Below are positions 1 through 9,162 of a stretch of 64,000 nucleotides of DNA, in pieces. The notes beneath the pieces are model-generated. The model was not told where the DNA came from. It saw only the letters and a list, made by a program, of their open reading frames with translations, and did no database searches. The stretch's first letter is position 1. The number at the start of each line of letters is the position of its first letter. Source of the DNA: Pictodentalium vernedei (lineage: Eukaryota; Mollusca; Scaphopoda; Dentaliida; Dentaliidae); the NCBI GenBank assembly GCA_031216915.1, contig CM062297.1:545312971-545376970 (forward strand), in the 5' to 3' direction. Both the position numbers and the translations under genes were made by a program.

Positions 1-289
1 GCACACTATTGCTAAAACCTCGCCCTGGTAACAGAGGCAGAGGCAAGTTCGCATATAGTATTCACACACCCAGCCCCTCCTTGACCCGAATCATTTAATT
101 ATTCAGAAGCGAGCCTCCATGTCCCCACCCCAATACCCCATCCACGTCAAAAAGACATCAATACCGCTAATGAAAAATATAATCTTTTTATATCTTCCTT
201 ACGTAGTAATACCCCCCTCCCCCACCCCCTGCTCCGCGCACCCGATTCTTCCAGTGTGTGTAAATGTATTGTCCCCAAATAGTGACAAT

Positions 290-477
290 GATTCTTTATG
301 CATTCATTTTTTGCATCAAAAACATAGCTTATGATTCCTCATTGTAACGGGATCAATGAGTTCGTTCCAATTAGGGTCATAAGGTATGTTTTTGTGACAA
401 AAATGAAAAAGTAATGAAAATTGAATGATGAATTTTGTGAATAGCGCTTTTGACCGTTACGTTGGGTAAAGGGTTAA
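290..477. mobile_element. TTAA foldback MITE, family A, left-truncated
   Basis: The right arm is clear: GACCGTTACGTTGGGTAAAG followed by GGGTTAA, ending at TTAA 474-477. The central palindrome is decayed (AATGAGTTCGTTCC at about 353). The outer left arm is not recognisable. The copy belongs to the family whose best members are at 3131-3382 and 56138-56387. Confidence 0.7.
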
Positions 478-980
478 CAAACTTCTCACTTGCAACCTCT
501 GCGTAAGTTAGAAATCTGGTATGATTTTGATGTGCCAAGACATATTTTGTTTAATATTCCGCCCTTTTTATTGGCGTCCTTTGCACAGAATAAATAATAA
601 AATATTTGTCAAAAACCAAACAGTCATTTCAAGATGAAACTCACTTGTCCTTGCAGATGATGGCCTCGACCCGTGACTTTTGTCAGCAACAAATCAATCG
701 TGAAAATAAAGCCGTTTTCTCGATATATGCATTAGCATTTTAAAATAAACAGACTATTTTATTTATGTTTTGTATCGATTTTTATATTCTGTCTATTTTA
801 CCAGCGTTGCTTCGAGGTTGTTTAAAAAAAACATTGATTCCAGCATCACAATTTTATGATGACTAACCCTTTTCCCTGATATAACTAATTTAAAGCATCT
901 ATAATCGTACAAAACTAGTGTAACCAATATCTCAGCCAACTAAAGCCTTTCTCGGGAACGACTATTGGTCGACACCTGCA
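478..980. other. Unassigned AT-rich stretch
   Basis: No coding potential, repeat or RNA gene was recognised here. The sequence is AT-rich with stops in all frames. Confidence 0.5.
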
Positions 981-1130
981 ACAAAATCTTTTTTGCAAAA
1001 AAACCCCATAAACTATGACCTCTCGTTGGAACGAGCTCTATGAGCTCGTCCCAATCAGGCGTCATAAGTTTATGTCACGGCAAAATTGAAAATAATTATT
1101 TTTATGAACAGCGCTGCCAGTATATTGTCT
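981..1130. mobile_element. Foldback MITE family A, core fragment
   Basis: The palindromic core GGAACGAGCTC...GAGCTCGTCCC (about 1027-1055) is preserved with parts of both arms. Both TTAA ends are missing, so this is an old degraded copy. A right-end scrap of the same family (GACCGTTACGTTGGG then AAAGGGTTAA) lies at 1409-1456. Confidence 0.6.
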
Positions 1131-1220
1131 TTACACTTGGTAAATAAAAAATGAAAAAAATGAATATTCCGTGTGTTCTGTACTGGCCTTGTATATCCTT
1201 GGTTAACTAGCATTCCCTTT

Positions 1221-1512
1221 TTAGGGACTGTCGGTGGCCAAGTGGTGTGAGTAATTTAGTGTAATTTCGCTAGGCGGTTGGTACCGAAGGAAACTCTCTC
1301 TCTGGGTGTGGGTTCGAACCCTCGCTATGCACGCGGGAAATATCCGTTTTACCGGCTTCACTAACGCGTCGCCGCCAAAACTCAATTTGCGACAGTAAAA
1401 CCATCGTGTCATTTTGTGAATAGCGCTTTTGACCGTTACGTTGGGTAAAGGGTTAAACTCTCTCTCTCGGTGTGGGTTCGAACCCTCGCTATGCACGCGG
1501 GAAATTTGAAAA
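1221..1512 (+). repeat. tRNA-like SINE head with a second partial copy
   Basis: TGGCCAAGTGG at about 1233 resembles a pol III A box and GGTTCGAACCC at about 1311 resembles a B box, with a long arm between them as in class II (Leu/Ser) tRNAs. A near-copy of the B-box half (GGGTTCGAACCCTCGC) recurs at about 1475. It directly follows a family A MITE end at 1409-1456. The expected cloverleaf and terminal CCA are absent, so I read it as SINE-derived and not as a tRNA gene. Confidence 0.5.
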
Positions 1513-1878
1513 GGATACGTTCTCGCTATATATACATATATACACGTCCTTGAGCTGCTAGTTATTAGAAACAATCATCAAAGTTCAAAACAAATACGAC
1601 TAAATTATTACATTTATTCCTGCAAACGCTTTCATCGCTCTCTGTGTGGATTTTCAGGCATTTTATGTTTCGAAAAACTAGAGGTGCGGGCATAGCGCCG
1701 ATAAATTGGGGTGGAATATATTAATCCAATCCCTTTTATCTGCTTGCTTTTCCTAGTCATATCTGCCCAGCCTACGTCATTATACCGGACCCCTTCCCAC
1801 CCTACTGACATCTACACACATAAAATACGTTAGACTGAATAATCGTGAGTTTCTCAGTGATAGTTTTCGAGAGGTATA

Positions 1879-2560
1879 TTATGATCCCCGATGAGTCTGG
1901 AGGTGGGATGGGGAAATCTCACCCGAGGGCAAGATATTTGAACCAGACCCGAGGCTTGCCGAGGGTCTGGTTCAAATATCTTGCCCCGAGGGTGAGATTT
2001 CCCCATTCCCATCTTCAGACTCATCGAGGATGATTTTTCTCCCCCCACACGAGGATTACGTCATTATAGATAATTGGCGGTCACGTGCTGACATACCCAA
2101 TTTATCAAGTCGTAGTCCTTTCGAAAAACGAACAATTTCATCGGAAAGATCGTGCAAAAAATAGGTATATTCCATAGGTATATATTAAAAAAATGATTTG
2201 TAACACTGTCCGTTAAGGGGTTAATGAATTTGCGCGTGTCAAACTCTAATGTAAAAGGCATTGTGAGATTATTGATAGATCGATGAATTCGCGCAGTGAT
2301 ATTATTAAATCTGCAGAGAAACATGGGGGTTGAAACAAATCAACATTGTTGATTTTGAATGGCACGTGGATTACATGCGGGAAATCGTGAATTTTCGTGC
2401 CATTTTGTTTATTTACAATTATGCAGACGATGATGAAATAGTTCCGGCGACCTAATAAAATATGCAAATGAGTATGTCACGTGGGGTGGGTGGAATAGAA
2501 TATCCCACCCTGCTGTCTCACCAGAGACACGCGTATGTTTCACGTATAGTGGTGGGAGAA
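1879..2560. mobile_element. Dispersed element E, copy 1, with 150-bp palindrome
   Basis: It begins TTATGATCCCC and carries a large imperfect palindrome at 1883-2034. About 500 bp of further shared sequence follows. The same sequence recurs in the same orientation at 46063-46756. Copies differ near 2330-2400, where one has extra or replaced sequence. Open frames across the palindrome are accidental because both strands are open symmetrically. No protein product was recognised. Confidence 0.7.
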
Positions 2561-3130
2561 AAGTCTTTCCCACTAGGGCGCTCCTGGCAAAAAAGGGGTA
2601 CGCGCTCCCCCTTGCCTAAAGGCAAAGGGGAAAACTGCCCATGCCCCCGCCCATCCGCTTCCGGCGTCCTTGCTGTGAATGCAGAATGGATTCGACCATT
2701 TTGCCAGCATTGTGTACGACGATACACCTGGGACACTTGTGATGGAAGGGGGAAAAGTTGATGATTCTAGAAATTAAAATTTGCTACAGACTGAATTATG
2801 CACATAATAGCAGTTATGTTTTGCTTCAAATTAGTATACATCTTCACTATCAAGTTCACTTTTTGAATCTCTGCACGAGGTAATCTTTATCTGGCAGATC
2901 CCCCTGTTGAATTAGTGTGACAAAAATGGAACTTGTCTGGAATTATTCAATCAAAGTGAAAACAGATATTCGTAATGTCATATTATAACGGCTCTTGAGC
3001 ATACCAGATGACAGTTTCCACTACTCCTTCGGCGCATTGATTTTCTCAAACTTACTGCAGTAAATCATACTGGTGATGAAAGGGACATCAAAAAAATTAT
3101 TTCGAACCTAAAATACCATCAAGCCCCAAA
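2561..3130. other. Unassigned stretch
   Basis: Nothing recognised beyond AT-rich sequence. A GC-richer patch at 2580-2680 has paired open frames on opposite strands but no known protein motif. Confidence 0.4.
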
Positions 3131-3382
3131 TTAACCCTTTACCTAACATGAAAAGCAGACGACACTTGCAAAAAAAATTCTTGAATAACTATTATTTTCA
3201 TTTTTGTCTCAAAACATAGGTTATGACCTCTCATTGGAACGAGATCGACGAGCTCGTTCCAATGAGGGGTCATAACCTATGTTTTAGAGACAAAAAAAAA
3301 GAAAAAAATAATGAAAATTAAATGTCGAGTTTTGAGAATAGCGCTGGCCGTTTTTTGACCGTTACGTTAGGTAAAAGGTTAA
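3131..3382. mobile_element. Complete TTAA foldback MITE, family A
   Basis: It starts TTAACCCTTTACC and ends GGTAAAAGGTTAA, with TTAA at both borders (3131-3134, 3379-3382). The centre is an inverted repeat around GATCGACGAGCTC flanked by GGGGTCATAACCTATG. TTAA target sites with CC(C) termini are typical of piggyBac-type transposition; assigning this family to piggyBac is inference. Confidence 0.8.
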
Positions 3383-3539
3383 CTCCGATGACTACGCAAG
3401 CTAGCGCAAGTCTAGGGGGCAATTATTAAAGTCTTTGGAGAGTGATATCATGTCAAGTCATGGTTGCCTATTTAGTCAGCCAAGACTTAACTGAGAGTCA
3501 CTGCCAATCCATTTGACTTACGCTAGATGGATTGGTTCC

Positions 3540-3705
3540 CCGTGAAACCCCCGGGAAGTAAAGCAGTGCGACTTTCTGTGGTAAACAAACTCTGTTTACT
3601 GGTAAAATGTAACCCGGTCACCAATGCCTGGGGTACAAGTCCTCTAAAATGGGCAACATGGGTATAAACGATTGACTGGACTTGACTTTATATCCATATT
3701 GCGAT
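3540..3705. repeat. Dispersed repeat H, copy 1
   Basis: It shares TGGTAAACAA...TTACYGGTAAAAT and GGACTTGACTTTATATCC with 33296-33522. The second copy contains an additional small palindrome. No coding content. Confidence 0.6.
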
Positions 3706-4293
3706 CACGATTAGCCATTGTACAGAAATATATGTGATCATAACACCGGTAAATAAATACGCGAGATGAGCAGATCCAGGAATTGTAATGAGGCAAGGTC
3801 AGGACCTGGGAGAAGGAATTCGCCCCCGCCCCGGGTTAATTCTGTGACGAGCCCCCTTTCGATAGTGTCGGGATACTGATGCAATGCTAAAGGAAAGAGC
3901 GATGAATTTTGAAACCAGCCATTAAATGGAGACATATGGTGGCTTTTGAGATGAAAAATCACGTCAGTTTTTGGCCGTCAAAATTGGGGGTGGGGTGGGG
4001 TGGGGGGGGGGGGAGACCGGAAATAAACTGCTGACACAACGTCTCATTTTTTTGGTATTACCATTTTTCGGACCCACCCACCCTTACCTGCTATTTTTTA
4101 ATGACAAATTTTTGACACCCCCACCACATCAAAAGCTTATGTTTTGCAAGTAAACGGATTCTGAATGGTTTTGTATGTCAATATAAAAATATGTAATGTG
4201 ATGTACATGATCAATACCATCAATGCATGTTCAAGACCTGTCACCAGATAAGTCACACAATTAACTGGTATAGAATGCTGGAAGCCAAGACAC
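3706..4293. other. Unassigned stretch with G-tract
   Basis: Contains a G-rich run near 3986-4012. The open frames crossing it are low complexity. Nothing else recognised. Confidence 0.4.
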
Positions 4294-4359
4294 ATTGCTC
4301 TGTCAAATTTGATTGGATAGTGCCCAGAGGCGCTATCCAATGAAATGTGACAGAGCAAT
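4294..4359. repeat. Short palindrome (hairpin-capable)
   Basis: ATTGCTCTGTCA...TTGGATAG pairs with CTATCCAA...TGACAGAGCAAT around a GTGCCCAGAGGCG centre. It is probably a small foldback element. Confidence 0.6.
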
Positions 4360-4718
4360 ATTTGATGAAAAAACTGTGTCCTGTTTCGCCAGGAAATTTC
4401 TTCAGAACTCTATCAGTTAAAGTTGACACCAGATGTGATAAGGTAATTCCAATACCAGTAACAAATATCTGAATACTGATATTTCTGTTATGAATGTTGA
4501 ATAAGGTTGAGTGATATTTTTTCAACAGCAAGTTGATGCGACGACATGCCGCAGATGATGTTATTGTTTCCTTTTCTTTCATTTTCATGCTAATCAATAA
4601 ACAATCAAAGTTTTATTTATTTCCTTATCATTACAAAAGACTGAAGGCATATAACTGTCTTTATCAAAGATGTCCTATGCTGGACACTATGGTGGGATTC
4701 ATAATATATATCGCTGGA

Positions 4719-5250
4719 CTGGACTGGTTACGTGAAATATTTCATGAGAGGTGACGGACGTTTTACAAACACGAGTGCGCGAATGCGCACGAGTGTTTTA
4801 CAATATAGTCCCCCGCCTCGATTGAATTATTTAACGTAACCAGTCCAGTCAAGCTTTTACTCTGTTTTATTACTTTTCGTTATTAACGATAATTATTTTA
4901 TTTAACCCTTTACATAACGTAACGGCCAAAACGGCCAGCGCTATTCTCAAAACTCGCCAATTAATTTTCATTATTTTTTCATTTTTTGTCTCTAAAACAT
5001 AGGTTATGACCCCTCATTGGAACGATCTCGTCGAGCTCGTTCCAAGGTGGGGTCATAACCCATGTTTCTGAGACAAAAAATGAAAATAATAGTTATTCAA
5101 GATTTTTTTGCAAAAGTGTCATCTGCTTTTCATGTTAGGTAAAGAGTTAAAAAAGCAAAAAAAAAAAAAAAAAAAAAAAAAATGCCCAATAAGGTCCCCA
5201 TTACACCGCGGCAAAGTGTCTTCGTTTGCGCACACGGACACAAGTTAGCT
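4719..5250. mobile_element. Composite foldback: palindrome D plus MITE A, copy 1
   Basis: Palindrome D spans 4719-4848, with CTGGACTGGTTACGTG at one end and its complement at the other. It is followed by a complete family A MITE at 4902-5150 (TTAACCCTTTACATAACG...AAAGAGTTAA), an A-rich tract at 5151-5182, then sequence around 5194-5241. The same order occurs in inverse orientation at 53050-53541, so the MITE and its host element were copied together. Confidence 0.7.
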
Positions 5251-5260
5251 CTAGACAGTT

Positions 5261-5979
5261 ACGGTACGCATAAGAGTAACAATTGTAACCTCACAACAGC
5301 ATACAAAGGGAATAACCAGGGATATCTTAATTTTTCTACAATCTCTGTGCATTACAGAAGTTCGAATGTGGAAACTGGTTGTATAAATTATGAAAATCCA
5401 TGTACTGCTTTCAAAGCAGACACAGTTTGGAAAAAAAATGCATGCATTGTTTTTCCATTGTCCACACGACACCCACCCCATATCTCCACATAAGTTCCAG
5501 TGACAATCACCCGAGTTTCCTGTCATTGGATGCATATATACTGCTCAAAATGCTTTATGGTTGGTATGTAAATAGATGCAATGCACGATGAAGCCATTTT
5601 GGGACAAAAATACACTATAAAAATAGATAAGGAAAAAATGTGCATGATCTGGAGAAAACGCTTTTTTGACACTTTGGTACTCACCCACCCCCACACGTTG
5701 TGTCACACACTTTTTCCGCCCCTACCCCCTGTCAAAATGACGTTTTTAGCATAAGGTTTCAAATTTGCAAGTTCACCAGTGAATGTTCAGTGACCTGGAG
5801 TTACGGCTTTTGACTGCACAATTCTTGAAGTGGTGTTTAGGAAATCTGGTACATATGTATATCGATAACAGTTTATTATCAGATTGAGCATCTCCACGGG
5901 GCACTCCCATTCCTTCTTTACATGAGTGGAAACTATTATTCTTCTACGACGGGCAACTTATCTTGCTGGTACTCGCTCG
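5261..5979. other. Unassigned stretch
   Basis: Several overlapping open frames of 60-100 codons exist on both strands, but none has a recognisable motif or codon bias. I do not call a gene here. Confidence 0.4.
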
Positions 5980-6230
5980 GGGATCGGAGCATCAGGCTTA
6001 GCACAGGAGTCAGAACATAGGGGTGGGGGGGGGGGGGGGGGGGCGTGTCCCAAGAATACTGGACTCCTGGGCCAAGCCCGTACCCCCAAAGTTACGGGCC
6101 TCGGGGTCACTACACTTCCCGGCCCTGGGCAAGGTCGGAACCCAACACAGGTCTGCTGAAGCCCCCCCCATCTCCAAAAGCTGGAGGGTCTTGCGTACCA
6201 AGCGACCCTTGCCCCGCGCCACTGATCAGG
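5980..6230. repeat. Dispersed repeat K, copy 1 (host of 5-kb element)
   Basis: A GC-rich repeat with a G tract at 6023-6042. CAAGAATACTGGACTCCTG and AAGCCCGTACCCCCAAA match 60525-60680 with substitutions. The 5-kb Polinton-like element is inserted at its right side. Confidence 0.5.
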
Positions 6231-6236
6231 GCCCAT

Positions 6237-7505
6237 AGTAGTATAGCATGTACCCGAACGGGCCTCATTGGCAGGACCCCGGGCAGGACCCCGGAAGTGA
6301 CGTCATGTCACGTGACCTGGTGACGTCATGTTGTGTTGTCATGGTAACCCGCGTGAGCGGCCACCTTATGACGTCATATCCATAGTGATACGTGGTGTGA
6401 GTGCGCATGCGCAGCGCGTGTTGTTAGGGTGACATGTGTTTCCGTCGGCCATTTTGTATACTGGAGGCCGCCATCTTGGTTTCTATGGTAGCACGTGATT
6501 GCTATGTTACCCAATTTTTCTGCAATGGGACGGGGTATGTTCGGAGGGTATGTTCGATTGTAGAAGAGTATTTTCGCGATTCGTAGAATTACCATAAACA
6601 ACCCGACAATCCTTCCAAATCCCCAAAATCCACCCCAACTTTTACTATTTCGAATTCTTTCAGAATTCTCTGCTTTTATCTATATATGCAATAGTTATCG
6701 TTTATCTGGCTATGTTCCTTTATTCTAGAGTATACTCCAGTAGCGTAGAAGAGCCTATCAACTGGAGCAGTTTACCTTATTATTGCTATATTTAGCTATT
6801 TCTGGTCTATTCTTGTTAGTTCTGACCCTATTCCAAGTACTCTTGTTGTTTCATATATCTAGATTATAACTAACCAATCAGATTGCTTGATTTCCCATAG
6901 TCTGTATGCAGGGTTATCTCCCTTGTGTATAACAAAAGCAGTCCCAAAGCCAATAAGCTATCGAGCAGTTACTGATAAGTCATTACTCGAACGACTCTAA
7001 GCCCATCGAGCAAATGAGCTATCGAGCAATTGCTCGATCGAGTGACTCCTCGAACGACTCTTCGACTCATTTCAGTATTTGAGGATACCCATGACCCGGT
7101 ATTGTATTATTTGAGGATACCTATCCCAAACATCCCTTATAAGCTAAAGAGCCAAGAGAGTAATTGCTCCATGAGCAATTGCTCGAACGACTCGAAGCTC
7201 ATCGAGCAAATGAGCCTTAGAGCAACTGCTCGTTCGAGTGACTCCTCGAACGACTCTACGACTCATGTCAGAAAAAAGGGATTCTAGGGCCTAAAGGGAT
7301 TCCGTAAGTAGGGCTTTTTCCCAAATAAGCCAAAGAGCCAAGAGAGTAATTGCTCCATGAGCAATTGCTCGAACGACTCGAAGCTCATCGAGCAAATGAG
7401 CCTTAGAGCAAATGCTCGATCGAGTGACTCCTCGAACGACTCTTAGACTCATTTCAGTATTGGGGGGATACTTGTTGGACTTTACATCCGGGTACTTCTG
7501 TTGGG
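6237..7505. repeat. Left terminal inverted repeat of 5-kb element
   Basis: Its outer 240 bp are rich in motifs resembling animal promoter sites: CCGGAAGTG (6291-6299), TGACGTCA (6298-6305, 6321-6328, 6369-6376), GTCACGTGAC (6307-6316), TGCGCATGCGCA (6402-6413) and CCGCCATCTTGG (6468-6479). The inner 500 bp (about 6955-7465) consist of repeated modules such as GAGCAATTGCTCGAACGACT and GAGCAAATGAGC. The whole arm is mirrored at 9985-11252 with scattered substitutions. Confidence 0.85.
6955..7465. repeat. Subterminal modular palindromic repeats
   Basis: Three related blocks (about 6955-7075, 7150-7270, 7330-7460) contain GAGCAATTGCTCGA palindromes, CGAACGACTC half-sites and ATCGAGCAAATGAGC. They are repeated in reverse in the right arm at about 10025-10535. 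Such iterated palindromes near an end could bind a replication or transposition protein; this is inference. Confidence 0.7.
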
Positions 7506-7510
7506 AAAGG

Positions 7511-7550
7511 TATAAAAGGGGTGTTGGTACGAAAATAAATTCATTTGTGT
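7511..7550 (+). promoter_or_regulatory. TATA/initiator cassette of gene 1
   Basis: TATAAAAG at 7511-7518 is followed by TCATTTG with its A at 7543, exactly 32 bp from the first T of the TATA box. This is the normal metazoan TATA-to-start spacing. AATAAA at 7534-7539 lies between them. The ATG of gene 1 is 63 bp from the TATA box. Confidence 0.75.
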
Positions 7551-7573
7551 TCTGACCGTCGTCGAGTGAAGAC

Positions 7574-8057
7574 ATGTTACCAATTCGTTGCAGATACTGT
7601 TATTTTCAAGATCGGATAATGCTCGAAGACACGAGAAGAACCATCATCGGCTCCACTGCAGATATTGTGATAAAGAATTCTCCAGGAGCTTCACACGTAA
7701 AAGGCATGAAGAACATTACTGTCCAAGAAGAACAGAAGAGGAGAGAGATACTGGACTGACTGACCAGAATAAAGCACTTTTAGAATTTTTACGGGATGCT
7801 GACAAGGTGGAAATCGATGCCGTTCACGTGCTGCTGATGAAGATTTGATTACCTGTTTATATAAATGTGCTACCAACATCCTCGAAGATAAGATACCACT
7901 GAATTTAGCTGAATTTGATGACCTGCGAAAATACGAACATGTATTGAAGCTGCTAGCAGATGATGGAATTTCTCCAGATATAAAAAGATGTATACTACGA
8001 AAGAGTTGCTTTCTCTCGGCGCTTATCAACCCAGTCCTAGCTCTGAAAAAAGTATAA
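7574..8057 (+). pseudogene. Gene 1: C2HC zinc-finger protein, frameshifted
   Basis: The start ATG at 7574 sits 31 bp after the predicted transcription start. The coding signal moves through three frames: a short N-terminal CRYC half-finger from 7574, then a frame covering about 7610-7825 with a second finger (CRYCDKEF...RKRH...C, pattern C-x2-C-x12-H-x4-C), then a third frame from about 7825 to the stop at 8055-8057. The third part (NILEDKIPL...KRCILRKSC) parallels the C-terminal half of gene 2, so genes 1 and 2 are tandem paralogues. The finger suggests nucleic-acid binding; the basic-then-hydrophobic tail is of unknown role. Two or more indels make it non-functional as written. Its stop TAA lies inside the TATA box of gene 2. 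Confidence 0.7.
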
Positions 8058-8092
8058 AAGAAGTGTTGGTGTGAAAATAAATTCATTTGTTC
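8053..8092 (+). promoter_or_regulatory. TATA/initiator cassette of gene 2
   Basis: TATAAAAG is at 8053-8060 and TCATTTG has its A at 8085, again 32 bp away. AATAAA at 8076-8081 is about 20 bp after the gene 1 stop and could serve as gene 1's poly(A) signal. The TAA stop of gene 1 (8055-8057) is part of this TATA box. Confidence 0.75.
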
Positions 8093-8115
8093 TACGACCA
8101 CGAAAGAGTGAAGAC

Positions 8116-8547
8116 ATGGCGATACATAACTGCGAGTACTGTGGAAAAACATTTTCTCGAAAATTTAACATGAAGAGGCACAAAGAAGAAGTTTGCCCAA
8201 ACCGACAAACGGAAAAATCGAGCAACACTACAAGATTAGAAAGAAATCTAGATACACTGCGAATCCTATCTGATGCGGATCGATATGAAGCCAAGACTAT
8301 GCTGAAGATGGCTAGTGATGATTTGATACAATGTATATGTGATTGTGCTTCAAACATCTTGACGGGCGCAGTACCTATACCCAAATCTGAGAGAGCTAAG
8401 CTGATTCCACACAAGTACGAAATAAGGAGAATTGCCTCACCAGCAAGAGAACTGTCTTATCGGAAAAGAAGGCGGATCATACAGAAAGGAGGATTTTTAG
8501 GAAAGTTGATCAAACCCTTCATCAATGCACTGTCTGATATCCTATAA
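8116..8547 (+). CDS. Gene 2: C2HC zinc-finger protein with GGFL tail, intact
   Basis: The protein has 143 residues from the ATG at 8116, chosen because it is the first ATG after the predicted start and matches the gene 1 leader (GAGTGAAGACATG). Residues C6, C9, H22 and C27 form one C-x2-C-x12-H-x4-C finger. The middle (residues about 50-90) is predicted helical with CICDCASNIL. Near the end a basic patch (YRKRRRIIQ) leads into KGGFLGKLIKPF and a hydrophobic tail. A similar basic-plus-GGFL arrangement occurs, as I recall, in small proteins of invertebrate Polinton-like elements; this is family memory and not a search result. It is likely a DNA- or genome-packaging-associated factor, but function is unproven. 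It is the only undamaged gene of the element. Its stop codon lies within the next TATA box. Confidence 0.75.
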   Translation: MAIHNCEYCGKTFSRKFNMKRHKEEVCPNRQTEKSSNTTRLERNLDTLRILSDADRYEAKTMLKMASDDLIQCICDCASNILTGAVPIPKSERAKLIPHKYEIRRIASPARELSYRKRRRIIQKGGFLGKLIKPFINALSDIL

Positions 8548-8582
8548 AAGGGTCGTGCTCATAAGAAATGTGCTATTTGTAA
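8543..8582 (+). promoter_or_regulatory. TATA/initiator cassette of gene 3
   Basis: TATAAAAG at 8543-8550 overlaps the stop of gene 2 (TAA 8545-8547). A CTATTTG start-like motif has its A at 8575, 32 bp downstream. Unlike the other cassettes it lacks AATAAA and has diverged in between. Confidence 0.7.
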
Positions 8583-8608
8583 TCTGACCTTCGAAGAGAG
8601 CGGACACA

Positions 8609-9096
8609 ATGCAATCCAGCTGTGCACCAAAACACTGGTCAAGAGATTCGGACTCTGATGAATCGTCGGAACTATCAGAAGATATGGAATATGAAGAAGA
8701 AGAAAACGAAGAAGAAGACGTTCTATGATGGGAGGTATCGTTCAAAGTGCCTTTGACAAATACCAAAACGATTTTGACAACCCCATGAACAAATATATCG
8801 AAGATGGAATGGAAAGTGAAGATGCAGTTGAAACAGCAAACATAGCACTTCAAAAGAATGTTAGAGAAGCCATTAGTGAGAAATACATTCATACCCTTGT
8901 GTACATTCGAAATTTTTGCAACGACGCAATTCACAAGAAAATTCAAGAAACTGCCAAGCGTCTTCGTGAAGAAGAGGATTTTGACTTTGAAGAATCCCAG
9001 AAATATGCCTTGGAAAAGCGAAGATTTCTGTTCGACAACCTTATGACAAACTACTCATTCCGAGTAGATGATGATGATGAAGAAGAAGACGATTAG
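8609..9096 (+). pseudogene. Gene 3: acidic helical protein, split in two frames
   Basis: The ATG at 8609 opens a 39-codon frame ending at TGA 8726-8728, with a very acidic end (EEEENEEEDVL). A second frame starts at ATG 8725, overlapping as ATGA, and runs 123 codons to TAG 9094. Only the first part has a TATA cassette. The second part is charged and helical (residues 20-100) and ends in DDDDEEEDD. Either one base was lost and a single protein of about 160 residues was split, or the ATGA overlap allows re-initiation; decay is the simpler view given genes 1 and 4. The helical part (IHTLVYIRNFCNDAIHKKI, EKRRFLFDNLM) resembles multi-copy proteins I associate with cnidarian and mollusc mobile elements, but no function is known to me. 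Confidence 0.65.
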
Positions 9097-9101
9097 AAAA
9101 G

Positions 9102-9141
9102 TATAAAAGGAGTGTTGGTATAAAAATAAATTCATTTCCGT
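9102..9141 (+). promoter_or_regulatory. TATA/initiator cassette of gene 4
   Basis: TATAAAAG is at 9102-9109, five bases after the gene 3 stop. TCATTT has its A at 9134, 32 bp from the TATA box. AATAAA at 9125-9130 could end the gene 3 transcript. Confidence 0.75.
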
Positions 9142-9162
9142 TTTGAACGTCGAAGAGTGAAG

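Noticed and set aside
1845-2048. Overlapping frames on both strands near 1.9 kb
   Set aside because: They arise from the large palindrome of element E, which opens frames symmetrically.
5182-5493. 103-codon frame after the A tract
   Set aside because: It starts within a mobile composite, with no motif and no conserved partner at 53 kb.
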